64,000 bases of DNA from positions 1 to 64,000 of the forward strand of contig JARVKI010000064.1 in the NCBI GenBank assembly GCA_036674765.1, in the 5' to 3' direction. This DNA comes from Seiridium cupressi. Taxonomy: Eukaryota; Ascomycota; Sordariomycetes; Amphisphaeriales; Sporocadaceae. The notes beneath the pieces were generated by a model. The model was not told where the DNA came from. It ran no database searches and saw nothing but the letters and a program-made list of their open reading frames with translations. How positions within the stretch are numbered: position 1 is the first letter of the stretch; each line of letters begins with the position of its first letter. The position numbers were made by a program, and so were the translations under genes. Positions 44,692-57,600 of the stretch are shown here, piece after piece.

Positions 44692-46962
44692 TCAACGCCA
44701 AAGATCCTTATCCCCCTTGATCCCTTGGCTACTCATTGGTCTCGGCCACTCATCGGCGCCCATTCCCTCGCTTCTCCTCCTAGGAAAAGGGCCTTCATTG
44801 CCACTAGGCACGGCCAGGAACCCGCCAGCTCCATTGCCAACCATGATACTCTTTCGCGCACCACCTGAACCCTCTCGCCATCCCGATCCTACGTCAGCCA
44901 GGCCATAACTGCTCAAGGGGCGGTTTTCGGTGTTCGCCGAGCTACTTCTGCCATGACGTGGTCCGCTTCCGACTCCGCGCCCACCAGCATAGCCTGGGTT
45001 GTCGTATGGGTCCATCTTGATAAGACCCCAGTCGTTATCATCATCGCCCTTGGTATATACTGCCAATGTTTGGTTTAGAGTCAGCATTGGTGGACCCAAC
45101 CCGTTGCCTGCGGCACCGAAGCTTTTTTGAGCATTTGCAAAGGGGTTATTGCTGCTGAATCTGTTGGTGTTGCCGCCGCCAAATGGTGCAAGATTGCCAT
45201 GGTTGGGCGCAGGATAGCCGCCCGTGCTGGTGGGACTCAAAGATGGACTACTGCCCATGGAAAATATGCCCATCGACCCAGAGCTTCCCGGGCGTTGCGG
45301 GCTGCCGGCGTATCCAGGCATCGGCGGTGGAAGACCGAGTAGGAGATCCGGGAAGTTATCATCACGGACGTAGAGTGACACGAGACTTGGGAAACCGCCG
45401 GCGAAGAGAGATTGCGCCAAATAGTTGTAATAGCCTTGTGTCATACCAACATACGGACTCGTGTTGGGGGATGCAGTGATCTCGTACCGCAGTGTGCGAA
45501 GCGAGAAATTGGCTAGAGGAGGGGCAGAGGTGCTCATAGGGAATGCCGTATCCACCTCATCGATGAGTGAAAGCGTCTGAAGGTTCGGCGCATTCGCTAG
45601 CACGTCTTGCAGGGCCTGCGGGTGAACACCAGTGTCGTGTAAAGAGAGCACCTTTAGTCGCCATTGCACATCCTGCCGCGAAAGGTATGCGACCAACCCA
45701 CCTGACGTCACCCGCGGCGTCTCCTTGAGGATTAACTCCTCTAGTGCTGGCAATGGCGGAAGAACATCGTTGTGCTTGAAGATGTCATCGTCGATCACGC
45801 GGCTCTCTGAGACCTTGAGAGCTCGTAAGAATTGCATGGTGGACAAGACATGTCGCAGGATTTGAGGATCCATGTTGATCCTACCAAGTTCCAGCACCTC
45901 CAATTTCGTCCAGACAGTTCCTGAAGCCAGCGCTTCCAGATTACGCTCACTGCCACCGATGTACGACATCTTCCTAAGACCCGGACATCGAGCCTGTATC
46001 TCGAGTGTTAGTGTGGCGTATGCTGGATCACCGACGGAAACGCCTTCCGGGAGGTCGAGGTATCGTAAGTTGGGAAGAACAGCAATTGTCCGCGCCAGAT
46101 CGGCGGTTTTCGATTCGCGCAGCATGTACGGCGTCTTGAAATATTGCACCATCTTGCCTAACCTTGTGGGATCCTCGCGCAGACTGCGACATAACAGCTG
46201 AAGCCGTGCGCTGGCCGTGTCTTCCGGGACGCCATTTCGATCAAATCTTGTCCTGCGCTTGCGCTTGTCCGAAAGATAGATCTCGCGCTCACAGTAGTGA
46301 ACGGAGTCGATTCGTATACTATGGTACCTGAAGCAGTGCTGTTAGCCTCTCGGGCCTTCGAGTCTCAAGATTTCAGGGTTGCCCGCTCTTGGGCCGATAC
46401 TTCAGTCCCCTGCCCCTGGACCGAGTCCAGTTGCAAACGAGGCGACGCGCTTTTATAGGTCCTCTGGTGCTTGGCTCTGACGTCCGCAGAGTCGGGGTCG
46501 AAAAGAAGAAAGTGCAGCTTCCCGGACTTACATCATAGGAATGGCAGCCTTCCTCCACTCCTTGCAGACCATGCCGGCATGCGACAGATCCCTCACATCA
46601 CAAAGCATGCATGCATCCTCCAGGGCGCTCTGCTCGCATGTCTCGTAACTCTCGTCGCGACAGTGGGGGCACACAAAGGCGAAGACTCGCTGCAGGATCG
46701 GGGTGGGGAGTTCTAGCCATGGCGCAAAGACACCGTTGTTAATCGGTTCGGCCCTGAAATGGGTGTCCTTCTGATACGCATACCCTCCTCCCGCATTGCT
46801 GCCGAGGCTGTGCCCGTTCTTTTTGTGGTAGCTGTCGTAGGGGCCGTGGTCATCGGCGACGGACGGGAACCGGGGGTCGCGGTCGTAGGTGAAGGCGGCT
46901 TGGGACTTGTCCGACTTTGACTTTTTGCTCCGGCGGAAGAGCTTCATCATGGTGAATTTCAT
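44692..46962 (-). CDS. F-box protein with leucine-rich repeats
   Basis: Two exons, 46962-46532 and 46327-44692, with a 204-nt intron (GTAAGT donor, TTCAG acceptor) encode 688 aa. The long frame of the second exon begins upstream of its first ATG, and joining the exons restores the F-box continuation (AIPMMYHSIRID). A basic N-terminus (KLFRRSKKSKSDKS) is followed by an F-box from about residue 83 (LELPTPILQRVF), which holds a Cys-rich insertion (CPHC at 98-101, CMLC at 118-121), then WRKAA. Leucine-rich repeat-like segments follow (about 215-420: LPNLRYLDLP, LEVLELG, LKVLSL, LQTLSLID). The C-terminal 250 residues are Gly/Ser/Pro-rich and disordered. F-box proteins recruit substrates to SCF ubiquitin ligases; the substrate here is unknown. 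Confidence 0.85.
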
Positions 46963-49065
46963 GGTAGGGTCGAGGTGTTAGTGAGAGGGAGAGACACGGT
47001 GTAAGCGGCCCCCTTCCTCCAAATTACATTAAGTAGGGTATATGACAAGGTTTGCAAGGCTGCGCCCCGCGTCGCACGGAGAAGTCGGGTATCGGGATTC
47101 GTTAAGTTTGCGGAGAGCTCGTGGTGGTGGTCGAAATGCTGCCGTTGATGTTGTTGTTGGTGCTTGTGGTGCGTATAACCGAGGAGTTGGCACATATGCA
47201 AGCAATATAATCAGATCCTGCCTGCCTACTTGCGCGGTTGGTTGGTTGTACGGCAATCAAAGCTGATTGCTGGCTGACGGATGGCTGATTGCGATTCCTT
47301 CCTGCGGCGGCGCCCCTGCTCGCTGCTGGTATTGCTGGTGATCAAGACGAGGGGAAGAGAGCTGGCCTGTCGGTCAGTGCTGAAATTAGAGACGAATCCA
47401 AGCACCCGGGGTGCAGTAGCTGTGCGGCGCGATGCGGTGGTGTGGTGTGGTGGAGTAGCACTCGACTTGGGTCTCCTGCAGCTCGCATACAACTGGAAGC
47501 CTTTGGAATCTTTTATTTTTTATTTTTCTTCCCGCTGGCTATATCCCTTGGCTCGGCAGACGGGACAATGAATGAAGGGGCAGAAGGTGATAGGCCGGGA
47601 CCCAAAACCAAGCCCGAAGTTACAAGAGGACAAAGAAAGAGCAGCCCAGCTGTCAATTGGTCTTTCTTCAACGTAGCTGTCCAAGAGATGGCGCTTCGTA
47701 CCTCAAGCTGTCGCCTCGGCCGCTTCTGGCTTGCACGGTTGCAGCGACCGGGCCACAGCCCAGCGAGACGATCAGGTCAATCAATTGGTGGCCCCCGCGG
47801 ATCCTTGGGATGACACCTCACCCAATCTGGACTTGTTTCTCCGTTTCAATGGATGATCTGCGCTAGCTTACGGGGACCTACGTTTCAGGAATGTTTGCTG
47901 GCGCAAGGGGAAAGACCTTTACCTCTGGGAGCAGCGCACTACAATCTTGGTTGCTGGTAGGCCTCGGGCTTTCAAGACTACATAGGTACATTACAATATA
48001 TTCAGCGACGTAATTCTAGTGGCCCCGCGCTGATCTGCCCCTTGGTGGACTTACTGTATCTACAGGCCAGAGGCCCCGGAACGTCAATCATGCATCAACG
48101 CCATGACAGTGGGGTCCAAGATGCTGGTCTACATATGTGTCATTCAGATCTGCAACCGTGCCTGTGACGCTTTCATAAGCCGATGCGGGGCTCTTTTCGT
48201 CAGACTGTGAAGACCCATCGTGTCGCAACTCTTTTTTGTCGGTCTAAGTCAGACAGTAGACAGATAGGAGGTATTCATGGAGTGACGCGGGTTTTTCTGT
48301 TAGCTGGTGTCAGACAAGGGCAGCTGGATCTGCGTCAAAGCATATTGATTCCTGCTGATTCGTGGTGAAGGAGCGCATGGTCATACGTTATTCCCGGGCG
48401 GATGGATGGTGGTGTGTGCTTCATCTACTATTTCCAGCATCGGCCGTAGAATTGGTATAGCCCCTATGCTGTTGGTCAGCTTCAACTGCTGATTTGAGTC
48501 ATAGCACTGCCAAACTTCCTAATAAAGAATAATCCCAGACATACATTGTTGCCTCACTGCCATAGTCGACATCGGATCATACCATGTGTGCGCCCCCAAA
48601 TGACCATGATATTAATGCATTCTGTAAAAGAGACGTATGATGATATATAAATGTGAAATGAGAGTGAAAGACGTCCAACTGCCGGTTAATGCGATTGCTA
48701 TGCAATGTTGATTTGCGCTTCCCACAACTTGAGCTTACATCCGACCACGTCCACTTGTAGAAGCTTCATGCTTCTGCATCCCCCATCTCCAGCCGACTAC
48801 GCACCGTCAGACCCTCTTAATCATCTGTACCAGTGCTTGATTTACCTCAAGTCACAACGATATCCCATTGCCCAGCTACAACAAGAAGAGACCCCTGAAA
48901 TGGATGATTGCATGCTTGTGAGACAGCTCAAACATTGATCATATCGGAAGGACTGAATTGTCGAACAAAGACCAGAATCTCTAGATGGATGGTCATTTGT
49001 ACTGGCTATTCGCTTTTGCTTCAGTATCGGCGCCTGAATGGGTCATCTTTGAGACCTTGGCGTGT
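46963..49065. other. Intergenic region between the F-box gene and glycogen synthase
   Basis: Promoter of the F-box gene and 3' side of the glycogen synthase gene. Frames such as 47281-47571 and 47289-47813 (plus) overlap each other and show no domain. No RNA gene recognised. Confidence 0.5.
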
Positions 49066-51422
49066 CTAGTTGCCGTTCAATTGGATGCTGTCCAACGGAC
49101 TCGCGGATCCGGATATCGCAGGCTTCTTTGTCCGCAGGGTCAGAGGGAATGGATACTCATCAGGATCCTCCTCCTCACTAATTGTTGTTAGCATGATTGC
49201 GTAGAGTGTTCTCTCACTGGTCAACTTACGGCAATTTCCAAGCAACATAGTCCTCAGTGCTCAGACTTTCATGGCCTTCCTGCAGACTGGCAAAGTCTCC
49301 CGGAGTCATCATGCCGCTGCGGTCACGAGGGGATCCAGGCACAGAGAACGGCCGGGAGATCTTTTGCTCGACACCTGGGATGAAATCTTCTTCCTCGTCG
49401 CCAGCAAAAGATGCGGGGTAGGCGCGTCGCAGAGCCAACTGTCGAGCCTTCACATATTCCATGCCCATTCTCTTCCAGTCCAACAGATCGCTCAGTCGTT
49501 CCGTTCGGTTTCGCTGGTTGATACGTTGACGACGGCTCTTCTGAGTAAAGTCGAACATGTGCGAGGTGAGTTGGTTCACAGAGTCATCGACTCCCTTGTT
49601 CCGGCGGTCAACGATGTAGATTCCGTAATCGCTCGAGTTCTCAATCAGCTCCTCCATATAGCAACCAAATCCGGACAAGTTGGTGGTGATACTGGGAACA
49701 CCCATGACGGTACACTCGGCGGGTGTGTAGCCCCAAGGCTCGTAGTACGATGCGAAGACACCCAAGTGGGTGCCTCGGACGAAGTCGTCGTAGTCCAGAG
49801 GTAATACTGGGTTGGCTGAGCTCAAGAACTCGGGATGGAACACAATCTTGACGCGATCGGTCGGGTGGTTGAAAAGTTGGACACGTCGGATCTGATTGAG
49901 GATCGGATCCTCTTGGTCATTAACCATATTGTGTGTCACAATCGGGGGCAGGCCATGTCGCTTCATGGCGAACAGGCGCCGCCGAAGCAGCACACGGTCC
50001 GCACTGGTGATCAGCTCCTTCTCGTCAGGCAGCGGGTCACCGTCGTGCCACTTCAGAGACCGCTCGAAGACACGACGACCAATGCCGCGTTCGATGACAT
50101 CGACCGTATCCCGGAGGGACTTGATAACAGCCTGCCCCTTAAGAGCTTCCACGGTAAGCGAAGTCGTCTGGGCAGGCATAATAATGAAGGCGACCACAGT
50201 CGTCTTGCTGCCAGACGACTTCAATCTGTGGTTCAGACGGGCCAATGACTCGATGAACATGTCTACACCCTTATTCCTGAATTCATATCGGCCGGCGGTG
50301 AAGACGTAGATCGTGTCTTCGGGGACAAAGTCGTAGTGGCCATAGAAATGGCCTCGGACGAAATCGTGGATCTTCTCCTTGGACTGCTGGTGCAAGTTCT
50401 GGAATTCGTGCATGGCTGAGAATTTGGTGACGTTGAGACCATTGGGCAGAACACCATCGGGTTTCCGCTTCAATAAGTGCTCACTCTCAAAGGCAGTGAT
50501 GTGAGAAACAGTGGTGAAAACATCGCAGGCGTGAGCAGCAGCGCGCTCAATGCAGTACCTGTGATAAATACCGCGCTTTCCTGCCTCGGCGTCCACGTCA
50601 AACCATTGCAGGTTATTGTAGAAGTCCACCGAGCCGGCGCAGAGATAACGGCCCAGAAGGGTGGCATGGGTGGTGAAGATGGTAGTAACGTCGATCCTGC
50701 GCTTCTTGCACAGGGGAATAGCTACACCAGCTAACCACTCGTGGAAGTGAGCAATGACGGCCCGCGTCTTCTCATGGCAGACGTACTACAACAGAGAGCG
50801 TCAGTGTCTGTGCGTATATCTAAACGAATCAATGAAGCAACTCACCTCTCCGAGGAACCATGCGACTAGATAACCAAACACGATAGCCTCATTCGTCTCA
50901 TCGTCGTTCGGAGGCGAAGGGATACTAGCACTGTTCCATAGGTCCGTTTTCCACTCGTCCATGAACTTGTAGGCCGTTTTCGTGTCAATGAGCAAGACAC
51001 GCGGTGCACCCTCGATCAGCCATCGTCCGTAGAGAATGCCGATACCACGACTCTTCATCGCCTCGATGCTCTTAGCAAGCTCTTGGTTGACAGGTTCCAG
51101 CTCTTCGACCTCGACCGCAGCCTGTACAAGTTAGGAAGATCCGCGGACGGGGAGAAATAGGCATACCGATTGGTGGTTGAGATGACCAATGAGGGTGTAT
51201 CGATCGCCATACTCTGCGGTTGTAACTGGGGCCTTGGACTTGATAACCGAATAAATACCACCGACTATAATTTTATCAGTCACTTGCTTAGCCCTTCGCC
51301 GTCGCGAGCGCGGGCAGCTCCGATTGGGTGTTTCTCGACTTACCTCGGTGGGCGACCTCAGTCGCGATCTCGAAAAGGACGTGGTTCTTCACCTCCCGAG
51401 CAGGTCTGTCCTCGTTGCTCAT
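49066..51422 (-). CDS. gsy1: Glycogen synthase
   Basis: Transfers glucose from UDP-glucose to glycogen in the cytosol (GT3 family). Five exons, 51422-51344, 51264-51167, 51121-50846, 50785-49230 and 49177-49066, with introns of 79, 45, 60 and 52 nt, encode 706 aa, the normal fungal length. The start [18 protein letters not shown] is followed by the nucleotide-sugar loop [12 protein letters not shown] across intron 1. Further motifs include [11 protein letters not shown], the [11 protein letters not shown] segment with the catalytic-region Glu, and the arginine cluster [13 protein letters not shown] (about residue 568) that binds glucose-6-phosphate in yeast Gsy. The C-terminal tail has Ser/Thr-Pro sites (VPGSPRD, MMTPGD) fitting phosphorylation control. 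The last exon is acidic then basic and ends in LNGN. Confidence 0.96.
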
Positions 51423-53554
51423 ATTGGCGGGTGAATGGGAGGAGTAGAACGGCTTGTCTAGACACAGAGGCAGCGCGATTAGCTGGGAAACAAGCGGTCG
51501 CTCTAATAGGAAAACCGGGCACGATAATGGCGGCTCGCAGCAGGAAAGACGTGTGAAGAGACTAAGGCAAGAGAGCTCTTTTAGAGTTTGATTGTCTCAG
51601 AAGCTCCAAAACTCTCCTCTCCAAAAGCTCACAACAATTGGGTGTGTAGGAAGAAGCTTACCCGGCGCGGAAGGGTGACAGTAATGATGGGCCCGAGCTC
51701 CAGCGGAGGTCTAGGAAAGCCAATTGAGAAGGCGTTGTGCTTATGAGTGGAAGTGAGGAGGTGGCCGAAGGGGAGAGTTGAGGAGAATGGGATCAGACCT
51801 GAAGGGAAAAGTTGGCAAGTAGGAAGCAGGTGGTGGAGGATGTGGCAGAAAATCATCCCAGAGGCACCACCAGCGACAGCAACCGCAACCTGGAGCAACG
51901 CCGAAGCGTGAGAGGAGATGGCATCACGTTGCAGGCAAGCTCCCCCCGGCAGACCCCACTTGGTTCTATTGTGGCTCTGGTGGTTGGTCGAGGCCCATGG
52001 GACGAGCTCCAGGCGCTAGAGAGTCTAGTGCGAATTTCCCCAAGGGGTCAAACTGGATCGAGATATAGCTTCAGCGGTGTCTTTTGCGCCCCAAAGTTCA
52101 TGTTTTAATAAGCACCATGCACTTTGCTGCATGTCCTGCTCTTCGGACCCTGTCGGTCGCCAAAGTCTCTTTTGTTGTTTCTGCCTCTTCCTTCAATGCC
52201 TGCATAGTTACGCCGTCATCCGGGGGTGCTTCACAAGAATGATTGTTTGGCGTCACCAGCTGGGCACGATGGAGCCGAAAAAAGATGCGCGCTGCTATCT
52301 TCGCTGTTGGCCCCTGTCTCATTCGCAACGGCCCGGGCATGGGCATCGCTATGGCCACGGCCGGACGACCTCATTGGCGCTCCTAGCGAGACGCTGCCGC
52401 AGATTGCAACCCATCCCGCGCGCAACCTTCGCCTCAACCGAGACCTGACAGCGCCTTCAGGGTGCGAAACATACTGGGAAGATCTCTGCCGATGGGCAAG
52501 CCACCATGTGGTGTGTTAACCTTCCTTTCCAACTTCCGATTCCTGGCGACGTGCGCAACGTGAGATTTTCCCATGGCCAGTTTTCCGGGAGCTATTCCTA
52601 GTTTGGTGGTGTTCGTATCGTTCACTCCCCTGCTAGCGCAGCCGTTGCGTGGGCTGGACCTCAAGAATTCGCTTTAATTGCAGCAGAAATTCCATTGTGC
52701 AAAAGTCGTCGCGACCCCCAACAACGCGGCAACTCCGTCCCTGCACCATGGGCGTTTCTGAAAATTTTCCATGGCAGATTCTGAGTCTGTCTGGTATACG
52801 TTGTCTCTGGGACCGGCTGTATTCGGCCCTTCATGTAAAAATGCCCTCCGAGATGCCCATATGGGGTGCATTGCTCTGCACCGACTTTCGCGGGGCACCG
52901 CACAATACATGTGGAGTACGCGATGTTCTCGCCTCAAAAGTCGACCCCATTGTGGGAATTTGTGCTGCGCGGCTGAAAAGGTTACGGTGAGAGATGACAT
53001 CATATCAGAAGCCGAGAGTGGGGGGCACTCAGGGGTGTCTGAAAAGGCTCGAGCCCGACGTCGGCCCACCAACCGTCAGCCGTCAGCCCGTGCTGAGTGA
53101 TAAACCAGACAGACCCTGGCCATGGCTCGGACTTAAAGAGCATAGATAGCTACCTAAGCATAGGGAGATGTTCTACGGTGGAGTGTGGTTATGTAGAATT
53201 CGGTTACCTGCTCGCTAAATTGCGTAACCATGACTGATTCTCGTCTTGAAGCTTTTTGAATATACCTTCAACCTCGACTTTAAGATTAGGCTCTACAGCT
53301 TAACAGAGGACTCTGCATGACATGACACATGACACGAGTGATGCCCAAATGAGGTGATATACATATTCCCGCGACAAAAGAAAAGAGCTTCTAGGGGTAT
53401 TGCCACAGCTATCTCAAGTGTTATGTACAGACGGCCTCTCGGGCCACAGTGGAAAGAAAACGAAAATCATGATAATGCAGTTCGTAAATGGACGACAACC
53501 CAACGCCAACCAATGCTATACCTGCTCCATACAATGCAGAACCCCCCATGTACA
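51423..53554. other. Intergenic region upstream of glycogen synthase
   Basis: About 2.1 kb that should contain the glycogen synthase promoter next to 51422 and the 3' side of the NEO1 gene. Frames at 51170-51556, 51812-52448 and 52649-53100 overlap on both strands and match nothing recognised. Confidence 0.5.
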
Positions 53555-56500
53555 TCAGATCCCCTGAACCTTTCTGTACGACGGCGGCTTCATTGTCCTC
53601 CTAATCAACTTGCCCGCGTACGGTGGTATGAGAGAGATTGCCCCGATGGCGAAAACCCGCCACACGAACCCCCTGCACAGATATTAGCGGAACTGTCAGA
53701 ATTTTGGCACCCGGGGGAACACAGCAACTCACCAAGTAAGAATAAAGTCAAGGTCGAAATACCGACCCAGGAAAGGGACTGACCCAGCATAGACTAGGAA
53801 TGTGCCTACAATGCTCAGGATCATCATTGGGTGCCAGGTCGTGATTTCAATGGCAACCATCAGCAGCTCGTTCAAGACAAGGACCGTGTAGCTGACAGCC
53901 ACCATTTTAGGCCCATCCACTTCAGTCAAGAGTTGGGATAGGCCTTGGATCATACCACCTTGGTAAATCGAGACAAAGACCCAGACGAAGAAAGTCCGAT
54001 ACGAAAGCGAACGTCCAGAAGTCAACTCCTTGTATAGCTCCGGATATAAATTCGCCAGGTTCTCGTCAACATCCTTGTCCAAGACTAGCGACAACACGGG
54101 CGCTGCAGTATATACAGTGGCATAGCCGACCATGAGCCAATCCTGAAGACCGCTGTTAGCACGAAACTGACCGTCTTTGACTAGTCACTCACAATGTATA
54201 AACCCTCTGGCTCGAATTTGATGGCAATGCTGTACATCGTTTGACAGACAGCGACAATGAGACCACGGTGGATAACGAACTGGGCAAGTTTGGCGCTCCT
54301 CTTGTAGCTGTTCCGACCATGCCAGACAAGAAGCTTCGTCAGGTGGCAGAACTGCTCGATAGAGAAATCCGCAGCCAGACTGGCCTGTCGTCCCTCTTTC
54401 CCAACAATACCAACACCTACGTCGGCGGCCTGAATCATGGAAACGTCATTGCCACCATCACCAATACAGCAAACACGCTTCTTGGTGTATTCTCGGATGA
54501 GTTTAGCGACGTCCGCCTTCTGTGTAGGAGAGCATCGACATGCGACGACAGTCGGAAGATGAACAGCGACTGATATGAATTCGGTCCTGAAATGAGTGAG
54601 GAATAAAGCCAGACTCTCACCATCGATCAGAAGACAAGAATCGGTCTTACTTCTGAGAAAGTCGAGATGGTCCTGAGCATTATCCTTTCTCTTCAGTTTC
54701 GTAATGGTGTAAATGTACTGCCCGCGGGCCACCAACTTGGAGCTAACAGCGACGCATCGAGCTGTCTCGACTTTGTCACCAGTCAACATCCAAATCTTAA
54801 TGCCTGCATTGCGAAGCAGCTCAAGAGATGGTTTAACATCTCTTTGCAGCTTGTCCTCGACACCGGTCACTCCGAGAAGCTCTAGGTCGCGCTCGAGGTA
54901 GTCACCCACGACCTTTTGCATACCCGCATCGCGTCCATTGATAGCAAGAGATGCCTCTTTGTAGCTGCTCGAGAATTCTTGGTAATGTGCTGCCGAGATC
55001 TTCTTGCGGCCGACAACTAACGTCCGCAAACCTTCGCGAGCCATATTGGCAGTCTCTTCGTCTAGCCAATCATTGGCAGCCACAATCGAAGACATGACAG
55101 TGTCCGCACCCTTTTGATAGAACCAAATCTCGGAGTCCTCGAGGTTTGGCGAGGTTTGAGCTTGTTCCCAGAAGTGAACAATTATTCCCATGCGCTTACC
55201 CTCAGATGTAAAGGGAAAGACATCTAGGATCTTAACCTTGACAACCACCTTTCCAGTCTCAGTCGATTCGAGGGCCATGCCCTGACGGTCTCGATATGCC
55301 AAGCGAAGTCCCACAGACTCTGTCCAGCGAACAATGGCAATCTCATCGGGTGAGGAAGCTTGGTACGATGTGACAGTTTGACCATCTTCCTCTTCAGTGG
55401 TGGGGGTAACATTGTGACAGAGAGCCAGAGCGAGGACAACATCGCGGACTCTAGAGCCAATCTCTCGCCTGGTACGAGTCGCGGTGACTCCAGCTGTTGT
55501 GTTGAAGGAGGATGACGGGGTGACGAGCATTGTCTCGGTAGATGGACCCACAAAGCCATGTTTGACGTAGGCAGAGACTTCATCCATCGCTTCATTTGCA
55601 TATGAAACCGTACCGACATGGATCTTCTTCATTTCCATCTCGTTTTGAGTGAGCGTTCCAGTCTTGTCGCTGAGGAGGTACTCAATTCTGCCAAGGTCTT
55701 CGGGGATTGTACTTGTCCGCACGACAGCCCCTGGCATGCCAGGGTCCCGTTGAATAAACCATGAATAGACACTTTTGCCCATGTCAAGATTTACTCGTAG
55801 ACTAATCGGAACAATTGTCGAGAACAGTACCAGGAAGCGCATGATCTTGACGTACCAAACGTTGCCCTCCGTGTTCCCAAACCCTTCCAAGGCTACCAAT
55901 ACGATGGATATACCCAGGGTCAAGGCGCAAAGAATTTTGGTTAGTGAATTGATCTCGTACTCAAGAAGGCCAGTCTTGGATCGGGAGGGAGACGTGGATA
56001 ACGCAGAACGGGTTTGGGGCCCAGTATAAACGATGGCTGCAAGGGTTATGGCTTGTGATGCAATGACTGTGTTGGCCCATGCCGTATTGTCAATCGACAA
56101 GGGAGCAGAATTGCTCCTATCAGCTTGGGTGCCTTCATCTGCGTAGGGGTTGAGAGCTTCCTGCCTGGAGGATACTAACTCGACTGTGCCAATGAACTCG
56201 TTTACTTTCTTGTCTGGCTTGCCTCCGGTAACTTTCAGCCGCACCAGTTCCTCCACAGGCAGCTTTTGCGTTAAAGCAGAGGTCAGCCGCAACTTCCAGT
56301 CAGTCTCTCCATCCAGCTGGTCTGTTCTGATGAAAGTCTCCCCGTTCGAATTGCCTTCGCTCGGCGTTGGGTTTTGTTTGGCTTCCTTGCCCTTCCCCGG
56401 GACGGCATCATCCTGATCCGTATCAACAAGCAGTGACTCCTCTTTGACTGTCTCGAGTTGGTCGCTGGGGACGGTGGAAACTTCCGTGGTTAAACACTTG

Positions 56501-57600
56501 AGAATAACGACATCCGCTGGCACACGCTGGCCCTTGCTCAGCTTCAACACATCACCTACGCGCAAATCTCGAGACTTCTTGCTGATTTCCTCCACATAGG
56601 ACGACGGCTGACCAATTCCTTGTCCTTCTGCCTGCTCTTCCTCCTCCTGAATATCAGATAGTCTGTCCCGGTCCGCATTCCGTTTTTGGCTCCTTCGCAT
56701 AGAAGATGACTTTAGCTTTCGGGGTGATCTTGACGCAGGGTAGGATCGGTTTCCTGGCTCATCGAACCGCAGCACCGCATATTCCTCGGAGTTGGCTTCA
56801 TTGTCTCGCCTCCTTCGCTCGATGTCATCGTACGCCTCCTTGCCCATCGTAACCATGAGCACGAAAGCCAGCGGCGCGATGTAGGTACTTAGATAACCTA
56901 TCCTCAGCTGTGGAATGGCTTGGGACAAAGCTACCAGAAGAAAATACATATTGAAGAAAAAAGAAAATTCGTTGTACAGGGTGACGGGGAGGAAGCTGAA
57001 GGCGGTATACTTCGCATTGGATACAGTGTTCGGGGGGTAGCGGGTAGACTGCGATGAACCAACGGCCACGACTCGAGATGCTGACGGGTCATCCTCCTCT
57101 TGCTCTGCCACGTCTTCTTCGACATTCCTACTGGCGCTAGCATTTGACATGAAACTCGGTAATCGCAGAGAAGCACCCAGCTTCTGCATTCTGTCGCCGG
57201 CGAATGACCTCTCTCGGCGCGAGCCCTGGGAGTTTTCGTTCAGTAGAGGTGCATCGTCACCGGCGTTCCGGCTCCCGTCGGAGTATCGTTGGCCGTGGTC
57301 GTCCCCATCGTCTAGCAGACCCATGGCGTCGTCGTCTCCGTCCCTGTCGTGCCCGAGGTCGCCGTAACCTCGTCTTGCTCTACCGCTCGTCCTCCGCAGA
57401 CCACCCATGCGGAGGTTCCTCAGCGCTATGCGCGGCGCTCGCTGTTCGGGGCTGGAATTGCGTCCCAGGAGCTTGGAACTTGTGCTGTGCGATGAGGTGG
57501 TGGGATCGAGCTCCTGAAGATCTAGGTCGGCATCTGAATCGGAATCATGAACCGGAGAATCTGGCGGTTCCGTCGGTCGGTAGGGGCTTGAAGGCGGCAT
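53555..57600 (-). CDS. neo1: P4-type ATPase, Neo1-like phospholipid flippase
   Basis: Flips aminophospholipids across endosome/Golgi membranes. Three exons, 57600-54193, 54142-53733 and 53672-53555, with 50- and 60-nt introns, encode 1311 aa. A disordered acidic N-terminus of about 180 residues is followed by RYPPNTVSNAKYTAFSFLP, typical of the Neo1/ATP9 branch, then membrane helices. The P-type motifs are the phosphorylation site DKTGTLTQNEM (Asp645), the nucleotide-binding KGADTVM, and the hinge GDGGNDVSMIQ. Exon 2 carries the last membrane helices (DWLMVGYATVYT), and exon 3 ends with IPPYAGKLI and PPSYRKVQGI, as in yeast Neo1, which supports the exon joining. Between about 255 and 350 there is a low-complexity basic/acidic insertion. 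Neo1 does not need a Cdc50 partner in yeast, so none is expected nearby. Confidence 0.94.

Noticed and set aside
44692..46152. 486-aa protein starting at 46152
   Set aside because: The frame is open upstream to the splice acceptor at 46327 and joins the F-box exon in phase, so 46152 is an internal Met.
47281..47813. Two overlapping plus-strand frames of 96 and 174 codons
   Set aside because: They overlap in different frames, with low-complexity composition and no domain, splice structure or family signature.
49226..50629. 467-aa glycogen synthase fragment as a complete gene
   Set aside because: Upstream exons and a short last exon complete the enzyme in phase; the ATG at 50629 is internal.
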